Shown here: positions 22,958 to 33,098 of the stretch, piece by piece
How the letters are laid out: every line of letters begins with the position of its first letter
Numbering within the stretch: the first letter of the stretch is position 1
DNA from: Pyricularia pennisetigena
Taxonomy: Eukaryota; Ascomycota; Sordariomycetes; Magnaporthales; Pyriculariaceae
DNA: 64,000 nucleotides
Assembly: GCF_004337985.1 (NCBI RefSeq)
Contig: NC_043743.1
Span: 1,817,882-1,881,881 of the forward strand
Direction of reading: 5' to 3'
Translations under genes and position numbers: made by a program
The notes under the pieces: generated by a model
Databases searched by the model: none
What the model saw: the letters and a program-made list of their open reading frames with translations, nothing else
What the model was told of the DNA's origin: nothing

Positions 22958-23868
22958 ATGGCTTCGTCCTCCGTGACCGAAAATGCAGCTTCCCCAACGC
23001 TCAACCCCCGGATGATGGGCTCACCTGGTCCCCATCAGGCCAGCATAAGCCCCGACGACGAGTACCCGCATCTTCCATGCAAGAACCCGATCAAGTTTCC
23101 GCGTCAACGTCGTCCAGATCGGGCGCTCCGGCATCTGCGTCTTTGCCTTTATTGACATGTTCCTGGTCGCCTTCACCAAGCAGATACCGACCACGGTACC
23201 GCTGGTCCTGTTCCTCATCGCCACCCTGGCCTTCAACGCCCACAAGTTGTTAGCGGGTCATCTGATGACCCGCGACCCACGCCTCAGGGCGCCGTTCTTC
23301 TCCTTCGAGCTGTTCTGCATGAGAGTCACCTGCGGCGGAGACGTCGACAGTGACGGCGAGTCCAGGTCGCTTCTGCGGGGCTTTGAATGGCTCAGCGACG
23401 ACTCCGGGAACGCGCCTGGGATCTGGCAGGAAGTTGTCGAGATTACCTTGGCGGTGGTGACGGGCATCTTGGTTTTTGCTAGCATGACGAGCGATTACCG
23501 CTATGGGCATCAGCCCTGGGATGGTGATTATGATGTTTGCGTGTCGAGTTATGTCTTTGGTTGGTTGATTGTGTAAGAGCAACCACCTCCCCTCCCGCCC
23601 CTTTTTCTCTTCTTTGGCACTAAACCCTCTGACATCTGAGCAAGCCCCACCCCCAAAAGAAGAGTAGCTAACCTTTTTGCCCTAAACAAAAAGTTCATTC
23701 GAGTTGATGGTTGTCTTCCTGGAGGTCTTTGGCGTGTTTAGGGGAGCAACAGTATACCTCTGTCCCGACGAGGACGTCGAGGGACATGCTCAGCGCCAGA
23801 TCCGTCTCCCTCCGTCTCCTCCTGTCGCGGCTAGCCGGGGCGGAGAGCACATCTCGATCGTTGCTTGA
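22958..23868 (+). pseudogene. Four-TM membrane protein gene with an apparent one-base frameshift
   Basis: Exons 22958-23572 and 23694-23868. The intron has GTAAGA, a GTAGCTAAC branch site and AAAAAG; GT|T = Val. From ATG 22958 (MASSSVTENAASP) the frame runs to a stop at 23153-23155. From about 23097 a different frame carries the obvious protein: FRVNVVQIGRSG, FAFIDMFLVAF, VPLVLFLIATLAFNAHKLLAG, EITLAVVTGILVFASM and, across the splice, YVFGWLIVSFELMVVFLEVFG. The two frames meet at the TTT of 23096-23098, where one base fewer would join KNPIK to FRVN and give 262 aa. I see no acceptable intron to do this. Either the gene is broken or there is a sequencing error. It has four hydrophobic segments, and the family is not recognised. 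Confidence 0.72.
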
Positions 23869-24320
23869 GACTGTCAGCTTTTTTTGCATCTGTCATGTCC
23901 CCAAACCATATAATAGCCACGCAGGTAGTTGGTTTTTTTTTTTTTTTTTTTTTATCTTTGAGCTCGTAGGTATAGCAGCCTTTTGGCGGGAATTTGGGAA
24001 CGGACCAAGGTCATCTGGAATTGGGCTGGGTCTGTCTCTCTCCATATTCGTGGAACGTGTTTTGCATTTTTATCACTCTGGTCCCTCAAACTTAACACAT
24101 GCGTCTGGGCTTTTTTTCTGGGTCGTGTAAGCAGGAAGCTTACTCTGTTGCGTCTATTGATTAGCTGATATGTCCATGTTTCGTCCAGTACAGATTCACT
24201 TGTATCTGACTCGGATCCAAGTATGTCCTCGATAAAGCCGCCTCGCAAGTCGAATAAGCTTCCCCCTTCCATATCTGTATCAAGCAGTATAACCTCGCTC
24301 GCATACACCGCAACTTAGCC
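23869..24320. other. Convergent 3' spacer with a long T tract
   Basis: Between two convergent genes. It holds a T run of about 23 bases near 23932-23953. Nothing coding. Confidence 0.5.
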
Positions 24321-25266
24321 TCAAGCAAACTTCTTCCAAACATCATAACTAGTGAGCAGCGTAGTCACAAACATAGCCATCCCGACCGCGCCCGCATCGA
24401 CATCCATCCAACCAACCACAACCCCCGGCGCAGCCATATCCAGCACGTCGGCGGCCAGCTTCCTCAGCAGGGCGCGCCGCTTCGCGCTCCTCTCCCTGGC
24501 CAGCGCAACCCCTGCCGCCTCCTTGCCGGCCTTGTCCACGGCAGCGCCGGCCTTGTTCTTCTTCGTCTTCTCCCCGACCTTGGCCCCGAAGCCGTCCCCG
24601 GTCTCGGGCACGGCCGCCTGCCCGTACGTGGCGAGCAGCTTCAGGCAGCTGGACGCGGCGGCGCAGACCAGAGCGAGCAGCCAGAAGCGCTGGGCCTCGA
24701 GGTTGAGCGTGGCCGACAGGGCCGGGCCGAACAGCCGCAGGTGGGGCGTGCCGACCACGTCGGGCATCGTGACCGTCTCGAGGATCAGGTACATGCCGTT
24801 GAAGGAGCGCGAGGCGACGTCGAGCCAGACGTCCAGGCCGCCGCCTGTCGAGTACAGCTGCTGGGCGGCTTGGAAGGAGCCGAGGAACCAGAAGAGGCGG
24901 ACGGTGCGCCTGGCCAGTGCCAGCTTGCCCTTGAGGTCGCCGAGCAGCAGGAGCGTGTCGGCGACCTTGAGGGGTGCTGCGGCTGCGACGACGGGCTTTT
25001 CGCCGCTAGTCAGGGATGAGAAGAAGGCCACCGTGGATGGCAAGCTGTTGACCCATGCTGTGGTGGTGATGGCCAAGAAGGGCACGCCGAGTATGATCTG
25101 GGCGATTGATTGAAACAGACGTAAAATACGCTCCAGACCGACTAGGCATTGTGGAAGGTGGGCAGGTTAGTACAAGTTGGTACTTCTAGCTGAGGCGATA
25201 TGGTAAAGTGCATTCACCGATGGTTGACTTACGTTGGTCAGAACTGAATCTGATAAACTGCTGCAT
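24321..25266 (-). CDS. PEX11C: PEX11C-type peroxin (peroxisome division/proliferation)
   Basis: Exons 25266-25233 (34 nt) and 25141-24321, 284 aa. The 91-nt intron has GTAAGT, a perfect TACTAAC branch site and CCTAG; C|TC = Leu. The short first exon supplies the family's N-terminus: MQQFIRFSSDQ then LGLERILRLFQS, the amphipathic helix by which PEX11 proteins bind and bend the peroxisomal membrane. Further PEX11 features are the KLALARRTVRLFWFLGSF segment at about 75-95 and a hydrophobic C-terminal part. A Lys-rich linker lies near 205-235. The fold and length fit the fungal PEX11C branch rather than classical PEX11 (about 235 aa). Without the tiny first exon the protein would appear to start at an internal Met at 25085. 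Confidence 0.87.
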
Positions 25267-25819
25267 GTTGCGGAATGAGATGAGACGAAATCGAATCAAG
25301 GATCATATGAATGCGGATGTTGGGAGAAAAGGAATGCTAAGCAGCTAAGGAGGACACATGTAGATAGATGCTCGAAACGGCCATGTTCACTATGGTGTTT
25401 CACAAGACAATCTTTTATTGAAGGGCAATTTGTCATCAGAGAAGGTGAACCTTGCAGGGCGTGTGTGTGTGTGTGTGGGATGCCAAGACCCGCCACACAC
25501 GCTGTATTTATCAGGGTTTGGTGTTGTGCCAGAGGCGTTTTCCTGATGCACTCACTACGTTGGTCTAAAAAAAGGCAGACATGACCAAAGGAAATATAAT
25601 ATGTCAAGATGTACTTGAATACAAAGCCCAATTCTGTTGTAGCTTTATCCTTGAAACAAAATTGACATACGACATTGATCAATCATTTTTTTGACACTTT
25701 GACACTTGATACCCATAACCCAGGATCCAGGTTGTCCCTGCTAGGTAATCGTCTTTTAATTATCCCCTCCCCACTTCCAACACATACAATTACCTCTCGC
25801 CTTCAGCTCTACTCTAGAT
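25267..25819. other. Intergenic spacer
   Basis: PEX11C promoter and MFS 3' region. It has a short GTGTGT microsatellite near 25460-25477. Nothing else seen. Confidence 0.5.
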
Positions 25820-26139
25820 CTAGTGAATATATCTAAATTCGGGATGAAGATACCCAAGCGTGGCGACGCGCATCTGATCGCCCTGCAGCCGGTAATCACG
25901 CGCACCCCGGTCTCGCTTCTTGTTCTCCCAGCGCTGGTATAGCATCAATCCCAGCGCGACAAAAATGACGGACGAGGCCGTTGCCGTGTTCAAGCTGTTT
26001 CCGATCCGATACCCCGTCGAGGCGTCCGTGTTGATGTAACTCCACGTCGCGGCGATGGAACCTATCGGGGCATGAGTCTCGTCGTTAGCTTTTGGGGGTG
26101 GAATAAGGTAGAGGAGAATGCTCCAGACGCAACAAAGAC

Positions 26140-26170
<31 letters not shown>

Positions 26171-27552
26171 ACCAATATTCGCCAGACCCGACACAGCCGC
26201 ATTGGCCACGTTGCGGACCGTATCCGGCGCGGCATTAGCCAGCGTCCAGCTGAGCACCAGCGCACCAGACGCAAACCCGCCGCCCGTGTTCAGGAATATG
26301 GCCGCGTACCTCAGCTGCGAGCTCGACGACCCGAGCCAGATGCCGTACCCGATGACGTTGAGCCCCGCGCACGCGGCGATCACCAGCCCGTGCCTGCGCG
26401 TCTTCATGGCGACGTACGCCATGCACAGCGCAAAGGCCGCGCCGACGATGGGCGGCGGCGCCGAAAGCAGCTGGATCTGCACCGTGCTCAGCCCCGGGTA
26501 GTTGAGCCGCAGGATGGTGACGGTGAAGATGGACAGGCCCTGCACGCTGACCTGGTTGCAGGTGTAGATCCACGCCCCGGCCAGGACGTTGGGCGTCAGC
26601 ACCCCGCGCTTGATCAAGCCCCATGTGATGTTTTCCTTGTGGTCTCGGATGGCGGGCTGGTCGTGGAAGAGCCGCGCCATGGCGAGGGCGCGCTGTTCCG
26701 GGTTGAAGATGCGCGTCTTGGATGGGTCGGCTGGGAAGAGGTAGATGGAGACGAGGCCGACGCCTATGGTGATTATGCTTTTTTTGTGCGATCGGTCAGT
26801 TCATGGTACGATTTGGGAGTAAATCGGGGAGACAAAAAAAAGAAAAAAAAAAAAAAAAAAGAAAACGGAGCAATAAAAGTGCTATAAACACACCCCTCAA
26901 CAAGAAATATATTTCGCCACGAAGACACACCCCCGATACTCCCAACAGACAACAAAGCCGAAGCAAGCAGCCCTCCAAACCCACCCGCAAGCCCCGCGGC
27001 GACGAGCATGAAAAAAGCCACCCTAATCGTGACCTCTCTGCGGCGGTAGTACCTGGAAACAACGTAGCTCAGCCCCGGAAACTGGAAGCTCTCGGTCAAG
27101 CCGAGCAGGATCCTCATGGCATAGAAGCCAGCCTGGTTGGTGATGAAGGCGGTGGCCAGGGTCACGACGCCAAACGCAACGCAGCTCAGCGGGAGCACGA
27201 CGTTGCCGAACCGCTTGACGCTCAGCGACGCCGGGACGTCGGCGAAGAAGTAGACGCCGTAGTACAGGCAGGCGCCGATGTTGAAGCCGTACGTCCCCAG
27301 GCCCAGGTCCGCCTCCATGCCGGCCACCTTGGCGTTGCCGAGGTTGGTCCGGTCGAGGAAGGTGAAGAAGTACATGAGGAACACCATCGGGAGGACCCGG
27401 AGGTCCTGCAAGCGCCTGAGGCGGGCCTCGGCCGCCGGGTCGATCGCATAGCTGTGAGCCGCCTCGGCGTCGACCTGGCCGCCGCGCACCATGGTGATGG
27501 GCTTTTTTTCATCCAGCGGCGGCGCGTTGGTGTAAGCCTGTGGTGTGGACAT
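25820..27552 (-). CDS. MFS transporter, anion:cation symporter (allantoate/nicotinate permease-like) family
   Basis: Exons 27552-26894, 26777-26173 and 26061-25820, 501 aa. Intron 1 (GTGTGT, CTGAC, AAAAG; GG|C) and intron 2 (GTGAGT, GCTAAC, GATAG; G|GT) both restore the frame. Both introns hold long T runs on the coding strand (about 28 and about 18). The start MSTPQAYTN has A at -3; an ATG further upstream is less likely. Twelve membrane segments are expected. Family signs are FFTFLDRTNLGNAKVAGM after TM1, the ACLYYGVYFFADVPASL segment and RILLGLTESFQFPG in the first half, typical of the ACS family that imports vitamins, allantoate and other organic anions at the plasma membrane. The substrate is not deducible. 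Confidence 0.9.
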
Positions 27553-28235
27553 TGTGCATAAAGATTGTAGCGTCTGCCTAGGGGGTATCTTTGTCATGTA
27601 TGAAGAACGAGTGGAAAGGGAACCCTTTCGAGGCATTTGTGTGGTGACACCAGAAACTACAGGCAGTAGCTTGCGACTGATGATAATTTTGCCTTTCGAG
27701 CCCTTCTATTTACTGACTAATGGCCGAGGACACATCTTTTCTCCCCGCACCCCTGATAGGGAACCGACACAAATATCTTGCATATGCCAAGCCATCTATC
27801 TTATACCTGGTCGATATTATGGCGGCTGGAACTTGGTACCGCCTGTGAGGATGCAGATTCGGTTCCGAAATCAGGCCGGTACATAGTCGCATCTCCAATG
27901 CCACCAGCAGTCGGCAGCCTCATAGTCCAAAAGCCGGACCGACCGACCAAAAGCTTTCTTCTCGGTTATTATAATGGTGACCCCCCTTCCTCCTCCTCCA
28001 TGATTCATGCAACAAGTCAAAAAGCGAAAAAAACACTAGATTCGCAGAAACACCAACATAGTAAATACAGTACATATCTCCCTTACACATAGGCAAGAGG
28101 AGCCTGCGTATGCACGGTGTGCAGGATCTATACCTGCCCAAATCACCTTGTGAACTAAACCACCTGTTGCAAATAGTCCTGACAAACCTCCAATCGGTCC
28201 GACCATCCTCAATAAACTCTAATAAAACCCACTTT
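27553..28235. other. Intergenic spacer
   Basis: MFS promoter and NDUFV1 3' region. No gene seen. Confidence 0.5.
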
Positions 28236-29885
28236 TTACTGACCCGGAGCAACAAGCTTGCCCTGCTGCCTCGTGTCATGGGTCCAACCACCAGCCAAAG
28301 CCTCGCCTCCAGTCTTCTCGGCAAAGTCCGCCATGCGCTTCTCCAGCTCAGGGCGGAAGTGGCGGATAAGTCCCTGAATGGGCCAGGCGAAAGCCTCTCC
28401 CAGAGCTATATTGATACAATTGACTGTCAGAAATTGCTCCACCATCGCATGGGGAGATGACAAATGGTCACTTACCGCAAATGGTGTGTCCCTCAACCTG
28501 CTTGGTCAGCTCCTGAAGCATGTCAATCTCACGAACGCGGCCCTGGCCGTGCTCGAACCTGTGCATGATCTGCTCGGTCCACTTGCTACCCTCACGGCAG
28601 GGCGTGCACTGGCCGCAGGACTCGTGGCGGTAGAAATGTGAGAGGCGGGCAATGGCGCGCACAACGTCGGCGCTCTTGTCCATGACGATGACGGCGGCAG
28701 TTCCCAGACCGGACTGGCTGTCCTTGAGCGCGTCAAAGTCCATCAGCTGGTCGTCGCAGACGTGCTTGGGCAGGATGGGAGTGGACGAGCCACCGGGGAT
28801 GACGGCGAGCAGGTTGTCCCAACCACCACGGACGCCACCGCAGTGCTTCTCAATCAGCTCCCGCATCGGGATGGACATTTCCTCCTCGACCGTGCAAGGG
28901 TTGTTGACCTGACCACTGATGCAGAACAGCTTGGTGCCCTGGTTACGCTCGCGGCCAAAGCCGGCGAACCATGAGCCACCTCGACGGCAGATTGTAGGGG
29001 CGACAGCGACGGTCTCAACGTTGGCAACAGTCGACGGGCAGCCGAACAGACCAACGGCGGCAGGGAACGGAGGCTTGAGACGCGGCTTGCCGGCCTTGCC
29101 CTCGAGAGACTCGATCAGGGACGTCTCCTCACCACAGACGTACGCACCACCTCCACGGTGGACGAAAACGTCAAAGTCGTAGCCGGAGCCGCAGGCGTTC
29201 TTGCCGATGAGGCCGTCGGCGTACGCCTCGTTGATGGCGCCCTGGAGAACTGCAGCCTCGTGGTAGAACTCTCCACGGATGTAGATGTAGGCAGCCGTTG
29301 CGTTCATGGCACGTCCTGCAACAAGACATCCCTCGATAAGCTTGTGAGGGTCCTTGCGCATAATCTCACGGTCCTTGCATGTTCCGGGCTCGCCCTCGTC
29401 TGCGTTGACGACCAGGTACCGGGGCTTGTTGTCCTTGTCCCAGTCCTTGAAGTTCATGAATGACTGCGGGCGTGAAATGTTATCATCAGACCTTGACCAC
29501 AGCAATTTGGAGTAAACAAGAGTGAACGCCGGATCAGCAGTTTACGTACCCATTTCAGACCCGACGGGAAACCGGCACCTCCACGCCCTCGCAGACCCGA
29601 AGCCTTGATCTCTCCAATGATCCAGTCGTGGCCCTTGAGTAGTATCTCCTTGGTCTTGTGCCAGTCGCCCATCTTCTTTGCGTGCTTCAGGTCCGGCGGA
29701 TACCTGCCGTAGAGGTTCTGAAAGATGCGGTCCTGGTCCCTGAGACCGCCGTACGTGCGCTTCGGGGCGGGCGTGCCATCCTGGACGGTCGCGAAAGACC
29801 TCGCCGGCTGCTGCTGTGTGGCGACGCTGCAGGCAGGCCGAGCAGCCACCCGGGCCAACGGGGTGGCTGTTGTTCTTGACAGCAT
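28236..29885 (-). CDS. nuo51: NADH:ubiquinone oxidoreductase 51-kDa subunit (complex I, NDUFV1)
   Basis: Exons 29885-29550, 29463-28476 and 28405-28236, 497 aa, the usual length. Intron 1 (86 nt, phase 0, GTACGT to CGCAG) and intron 2 (70 nt, GTAAGT to TATAG; G|CT = Ala) give SGLKW-SFMNF and GHTIC-ALGEAF, the expected family sequence. The subunit oxidises NADH and passes electrons through FMN to the N3 cluster in the matrix arm of complex I. Visible sites: mitochondrial presequence (first about 30 residues, Arg/Ala-rich), NADH-binding [13 protein letters not shown]-site [14 protein letters not shown], and the 4Fe-4S ligands CGQCTPC plus the distal Cys in GHTIC. It diverges from dynactin p27 across 423 bp. 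Confidence 0.96.
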
Positions 29886-30308
29886 CGTTGTGTTTGTTTG
29901 TTTTTATGTGTGATGTGCCGTGGTCGTTGCTGCTCCGCTGAGCAGATTTGTGAGGGTCAATGGCCTGCTGGCAGGGCGCTGTTGTCGTCGTCGATTGAAG
30001 GGGCGAAATGTCAAAGGCGGGTTGATTTGCCGAACGATCGAGGTTTCCATGAATTAGAAGCAGTTTGCTTGGAGATCGGAATTTCCGGGCTCATGATTGG
30101 GTATCGAGTGATGGTGTGGGTCTTTTCGGTTTGGATCCACCCGAATCATAGCTAAGAGCTGTTGGGGATGGTAAAGCTTGCGTATGCAGCACTGTATACA
30201 CGGCTTGCAGGCTGCTAACAGTCGACGGCATCCAACTCAATCCTGCCAAAAAAACTGCTCTAGGAATGGCTTTTGGCTGATAACGGAGAACCTCGAGGCC
30301 AGCCCAGC
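29886..30308. promoter_or_regulatory. Divergent promoter region, NDUFV1 / dynactin p27
   Basis: 423 bp between two outward start codons, so both promoters lie here. No specific site assigned. Confidence 0.5.
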
Positions 30309-30971
30309 ATGTCGTCCAACAAACGCAACTCGATTATGCCGGCTGCATCCCAGGCCGGACCCAAAGCTCCAGTCCACTTCTCGTCGAGCATCACAATCCA
30401 CGACTCGGCCATCCTGTCCGGCATGTACCCCATCACCATCTCGTCCGAGTCCGTAATCCACCCGCGAGCCCGGCTGGAGAGCGAAGGCGGTCCCGTCAAT
30501 ATCGGCCGGCGCTGCATCGTGCAGGAGCGAGTGCTCCTCGGGGCCGGTGGAAACCGGGCCGAGGGTTCTGTCACTCTAGGGGACTACGTCACGGTCGAGG
30601 CCGCTGCGAACATAGAGTGCGGCGGTACCATGATTGGCGAGGGGACAACGGTCGGTGTTGGTTGCAAGATCGGATCGGGCGCGTTTATCGGCAAGGCGAG
30701 TGCACAAGAGCCCCTCGAACGGGGTGGATATACGGACCGGTTCGAACACAGGCTGCGAATGCTAACACATGTTGATTTGCAGTACTGCACGCTGACGCCC
30801 CGGTCTGTCATTGCTCCCAAAGAACGGATACCGGATGGGACCGTAGTCTACTCAAACGGCATGAGGCGAGCGGACAAACGTGGGATCGCCGACCTCCGGA
30901 AAGAAGCGCAGGTTCGCCAAATCGAGGCTCTGAGAAGATTGATACCTAGCACTCCGGCCAAATTCCAATGA
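30309..30971 (+). CDS. DCTN6: Dynactin p27 subunit (DCTN6 orthologue)
   Basis: Exons 30309-30695 and 30783-30971, 191 aa, matching the about 190 aa of animal DCTN6. This is a pointed-end subunit of dynactin, which couples dynein to cargo such as endosomes and nuclei. It folds as a left-handed beta helix, and the hexapeptide repeats show as runs such as GPVNIGRRCIVQERVLLG and GTMIGEGTTVGVGCKIGSGAFIG. The intron is unusual: the donor is GC (AAG|GCGAGT), with a perfect GCTAACA branch site and a TTTGCAG acceptor. It is 87 nt with no stop, so the unspliced reading is also open. Removing it joins IGSGAFIGK to YCTLTPRSVI, as expected for the fold. The start is the first ATG (MSSNKRNS); upstream in-frame codons lack ATG. 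Confidence 0.88.
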   Translation: MSSNKRNSIMPAASQAGPKAPVHFSSSITIHDSAILSGMYPITISSESVIHPRARLESEGGPVNIGRRCIVQERVLLGAGGNRAEGSVTLGDYVTVEAAANIECGGTMIGEGTTVGVGCKIGSGAFIGKASAQEPLERGGYTDRFEHRLRMLTHVDLQYCTLTPRSVIAPKERIPDGTVVYSNGMRRADKRGIADLRKEAQVRQIEALRRLIPSTPAKFQ

Positions 30972-31145
30972 CGGACGATGAATGATGGGCTACGACTAAT
31001 CACATTTGCAAATGCATAACAGTGCTGGGCGTTTGGAGTTTGGCTTATGATATACCCGTGAGAACGTTTTGTCTTATTAGGTTTTAAATTATCTGTTACT
31101 TTACCTAGTGCCAAAGACTGCCTGCCCCTTGATTCTGAAGAGAAA

Positions 31146-31176
31146 CAAAAAAAAAAAAAAAAAGAAAAAAAAAAAG
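31146..31176. repeat. A-rich homopolymer tract
   Basis: Two A runs split by a single G, in the convergent spacer after dynactin p27. It is one of the longer of many such tracts in the window. Confidence 0.85.
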
Positions 31177-31223
31177 TATGCGCACTGCGAACTATGAATC
31201 GGCAAAAAAGAACAGTTTCTCGC

Positions 31224-33098
31224 TCAAAGGTAGCGTACCTTGAGCCACTCGCTGGTGCCCAATCCCAAATTGAGCCCATTCTCGGCCCACCATCGCCTCA
31301 CGGCCGTTTGGTCGCCAAAGGAATCCTCCAGCGCCTCCTCGATATCCATGGTACGGTACTCGACCTTCTTGGCCGGCTGCCCGTCCATGCCAGGCAGTTC
31401 TCCCCTGGCGTATTTCCTCCACCACTCCAGCACGTCAATGTACGAGTATATCGTGGGGTCGACGAGAACCTGCGAGGTGAAGATGAGGTTGTTGTCGCCG
31501 CGCAGCAGCCTCCACGTCTCGAGCACGTCCGCCCGACCGACCCGCGACGCCTTCATGCACACCTCGTCCTGGTGCTCGACCGGGATCCCGCTCGTCATCC
31601 ACCAGCGCAAGACGTCCGTGTGGCCCGCCTGCGCCGCGTACAGCAGCGACTTGCCCGGCTTGAGCTCTATGGGCCTGGCCTCGGGGTCCCTGTTGTCCAC
31701 CGGGCCGCCCGTCGACACGGCCGCCTCGCGCCACCAGTCCAGCACGCGGATGTGGCCCTTTGCGCTGGCCTGCTCCATCGCCGCCTCGCTGTACTTGAGC
31801 GGCAGGCCCGACCGCCGCCACCACTCGAGCACGTGGATGTAGCCGTAGAGCGAGGCGTTGTCCATGGCCTCCTGGTCGTACTGCTTCTCCAGGAACGAGG
31901 GGGACCTGGCCCACCAGTCGAGGATGTCGGTGCGGCCGTAGTATGCCGACGCCTTGGTCGGGATGGTCTTGCCGTCAAAGTTGCGGAAGACGATCGGGCA
32001 GTGGCACTCGATGTAGGAGAGCACGCCGGTGAGGGCGAACTTGAAGATAAGTTTGATGGCGAGCGCCGACAGGTCCGTGAGGTTCGCTGGAGCCGTCTCC
32101 AGCACGCTGCATATCGCCGCCGTGTCCGCGGAAAGCAGGCGCCACTCGAGGCGGTGCATGAAAACCTGCAGCGGATCCGAGCTGTCTTTCGGCTCGGTCC
32201 GCCACGGCTCCGGCATCTCGAGGGTCGTAAACACGCCGAGCGACTGCGCCAGCTCCCAGTCTCTGGTGTGCTCGAGGATGAGGCTCCATATCTCTGGCGG
32301 CAAGACCGGCTGCTTCTTGCGCCCGCCTGGACTGGAAAAGGATGGCGACGTTGCCACCAGCTCGCGAGCGGGCACGTCGACGTCGTGGCCCATGGTCAAG
32401 AGGTCTGCCTGGTTCTTGATTATGCCCAAGACCTCGTTGAGGCCGGTCCACTCCACGATACGCTTAAAGTACGGAGGCGCATCCAGGTGCTCGTAGCGCC
32501 ACAGTATAGGTGGCAGGACACGCACCCAATGCCACTTGCGGTGCAGCTTGCTGATCTGCCGCTTGGTGACCGGATTCTCCCACATTGTTGTCGACATTCC
32601 AGGAACAAGCAGTATACGCTTCGAAGCGTCCCAGCTGCGCAGAACCTCGAGGATCATGGTGTCGCAGTGCCCACTCATCATCTTGGCCAGGTGATCAGCG
32701 TCGATGGGACAAAGGACCATGAGGTCTGCCCACTCGACCAACTCGGCAGCCCTGTGTTGATGTCGTGCTATGCTTCGTATGCGATCGTCGGACTGATCCG
32801 GGACCTTGAGCGAATAGTTTCGCTCGACAGCAAATGTTTGGTTGAGTTGCGGGGCAACATCGTCGGCGACGACCCTGATGGCGATCTTGGGGTCTTTGGA
32901 CAGCCGCATTGCGACGGCGGCGCAGAAGCTCGTCTCACGGGACCCGTTGGCCACCACCAACAGGTGCAATTTCGAGTAGCGAGGGTTTGGCATATCGGAT
33001 ATCAAACTGCTGGACGCGGCGGGCAGGGCAAGGTGCGGTGTCGTGGCATTGCCTGAAGGCGGCGGTTCGTCCGCGGCGGCAGCGGCAGGTTGATCCAT
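31224..33098 (-). CDS. PPC-decarboxylase-like flavoprotein domain fused to ankyrin-like repeats, 624 aa
   Basis: Single exon. I start it at ATG 33098 (MDQPAAAAAD); codons further upstream are low-complexity. Residues about 43-205 resemble the homo-oligomeric flavoprotein family of phosphopantothenoylcysteine decarboxylase (PPCDC, HAL3/SIS2): VEWADLMVLCPIDADHLAKM, GHCDTMILEVLRSWD and PGMSTTMW in the place of PxMNxxMW. The catalytic His of the family aligns with Ala117, the Asn of PxMNxxMW is Ser169, and no ACG-type substrate clamp follows. So flavin may bind, but decarboxylation looks lost (inference). Residues about 385-620 carry repeats of the form HIRVLDWWREA, HTDVLRWWMTSG and DVLEWWRKY, an ankyrin-like solenoid with a Trp-Trp signature. 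A regulatory or binding protein is likelier than an enzyme. Confidence 0.82.
   Translation of the reverse strand: MDQPAAAAADEPPPSGNATTPHLALPAASSSLISDMPNPRYSKLHLLVVANGSRETSFCAAVAMRLSKDPKIAIRVVADDVAPQLNQTFAVERNYSLKVPDQSDDRIRSIARHQHRAAELVEWADLMVLCPIDADHLAKMMSGHCDTMILEVLRSWDASKRILLVPGMSTTMWENPVTKRQISKLHRKWHWVRVLPPILWRYEHLDAPPYFKRIVEWTGLNEVLGIIKNQADLLTMGHDVDVPARELVATSPSFSSPGGRKKQPVLPPEIWSLILEHTRDWELAQSLGVFTTLEMPEPWRTEPKDSSDPLQVFMHRLEWRLLSADTAAICSVLETAPANLTDLSALAIKLIFKFALTGVLSYIECHCPIVFRNFDGKTIPTKASAYYGRTDILDWWARSPSFLEKQYDQEAMDNASLYGYIHVLEWWRRSGLPLKYSEAAMEQASAKGHIRVLDWWREAAVSTGGPVDNRDPEARPIELKPGKSLLYAAQAGHTDVLRWWMTSGIPVEHQDEVCMKASRVGRADVLETWRLLRGDNNLIFTSQVLVDPTIYSYIDVLEWWRKYARGELPGMDGQPAKKVEYRTMDIEEALEDSFGDQTAVRRWWAENGLNLGLGTSEWLKVRYL

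Noticed and set aside
23049..23096. Intron to explain the frame change in the four-TM gene
   Set aside because: The only phase-compatible GT...AG pair is about 34 nt long with no branch site, shorter than any other intron here.
24352..25113. 253-codon plus-strand frame over PEX11C
   Set aside because: Ala/Ser/Pro-rich complement of a GC-rich gene with no domain.
26072..27561. Long plus-strand frames over the MFS gene
   Set aside because: Antisense shadows. The minus strand has the twelve-TM protein with consistent introns.
31194..33056. 620-codon plus-strand frame antisense to the flavoprotein/ankyrin gene
   Set aside because: It begins without a conserved domain, is rich in Arg/His/Val as expected for the complement of GC3-rich coding DNA, and the minus strand encodes recognisable domains.
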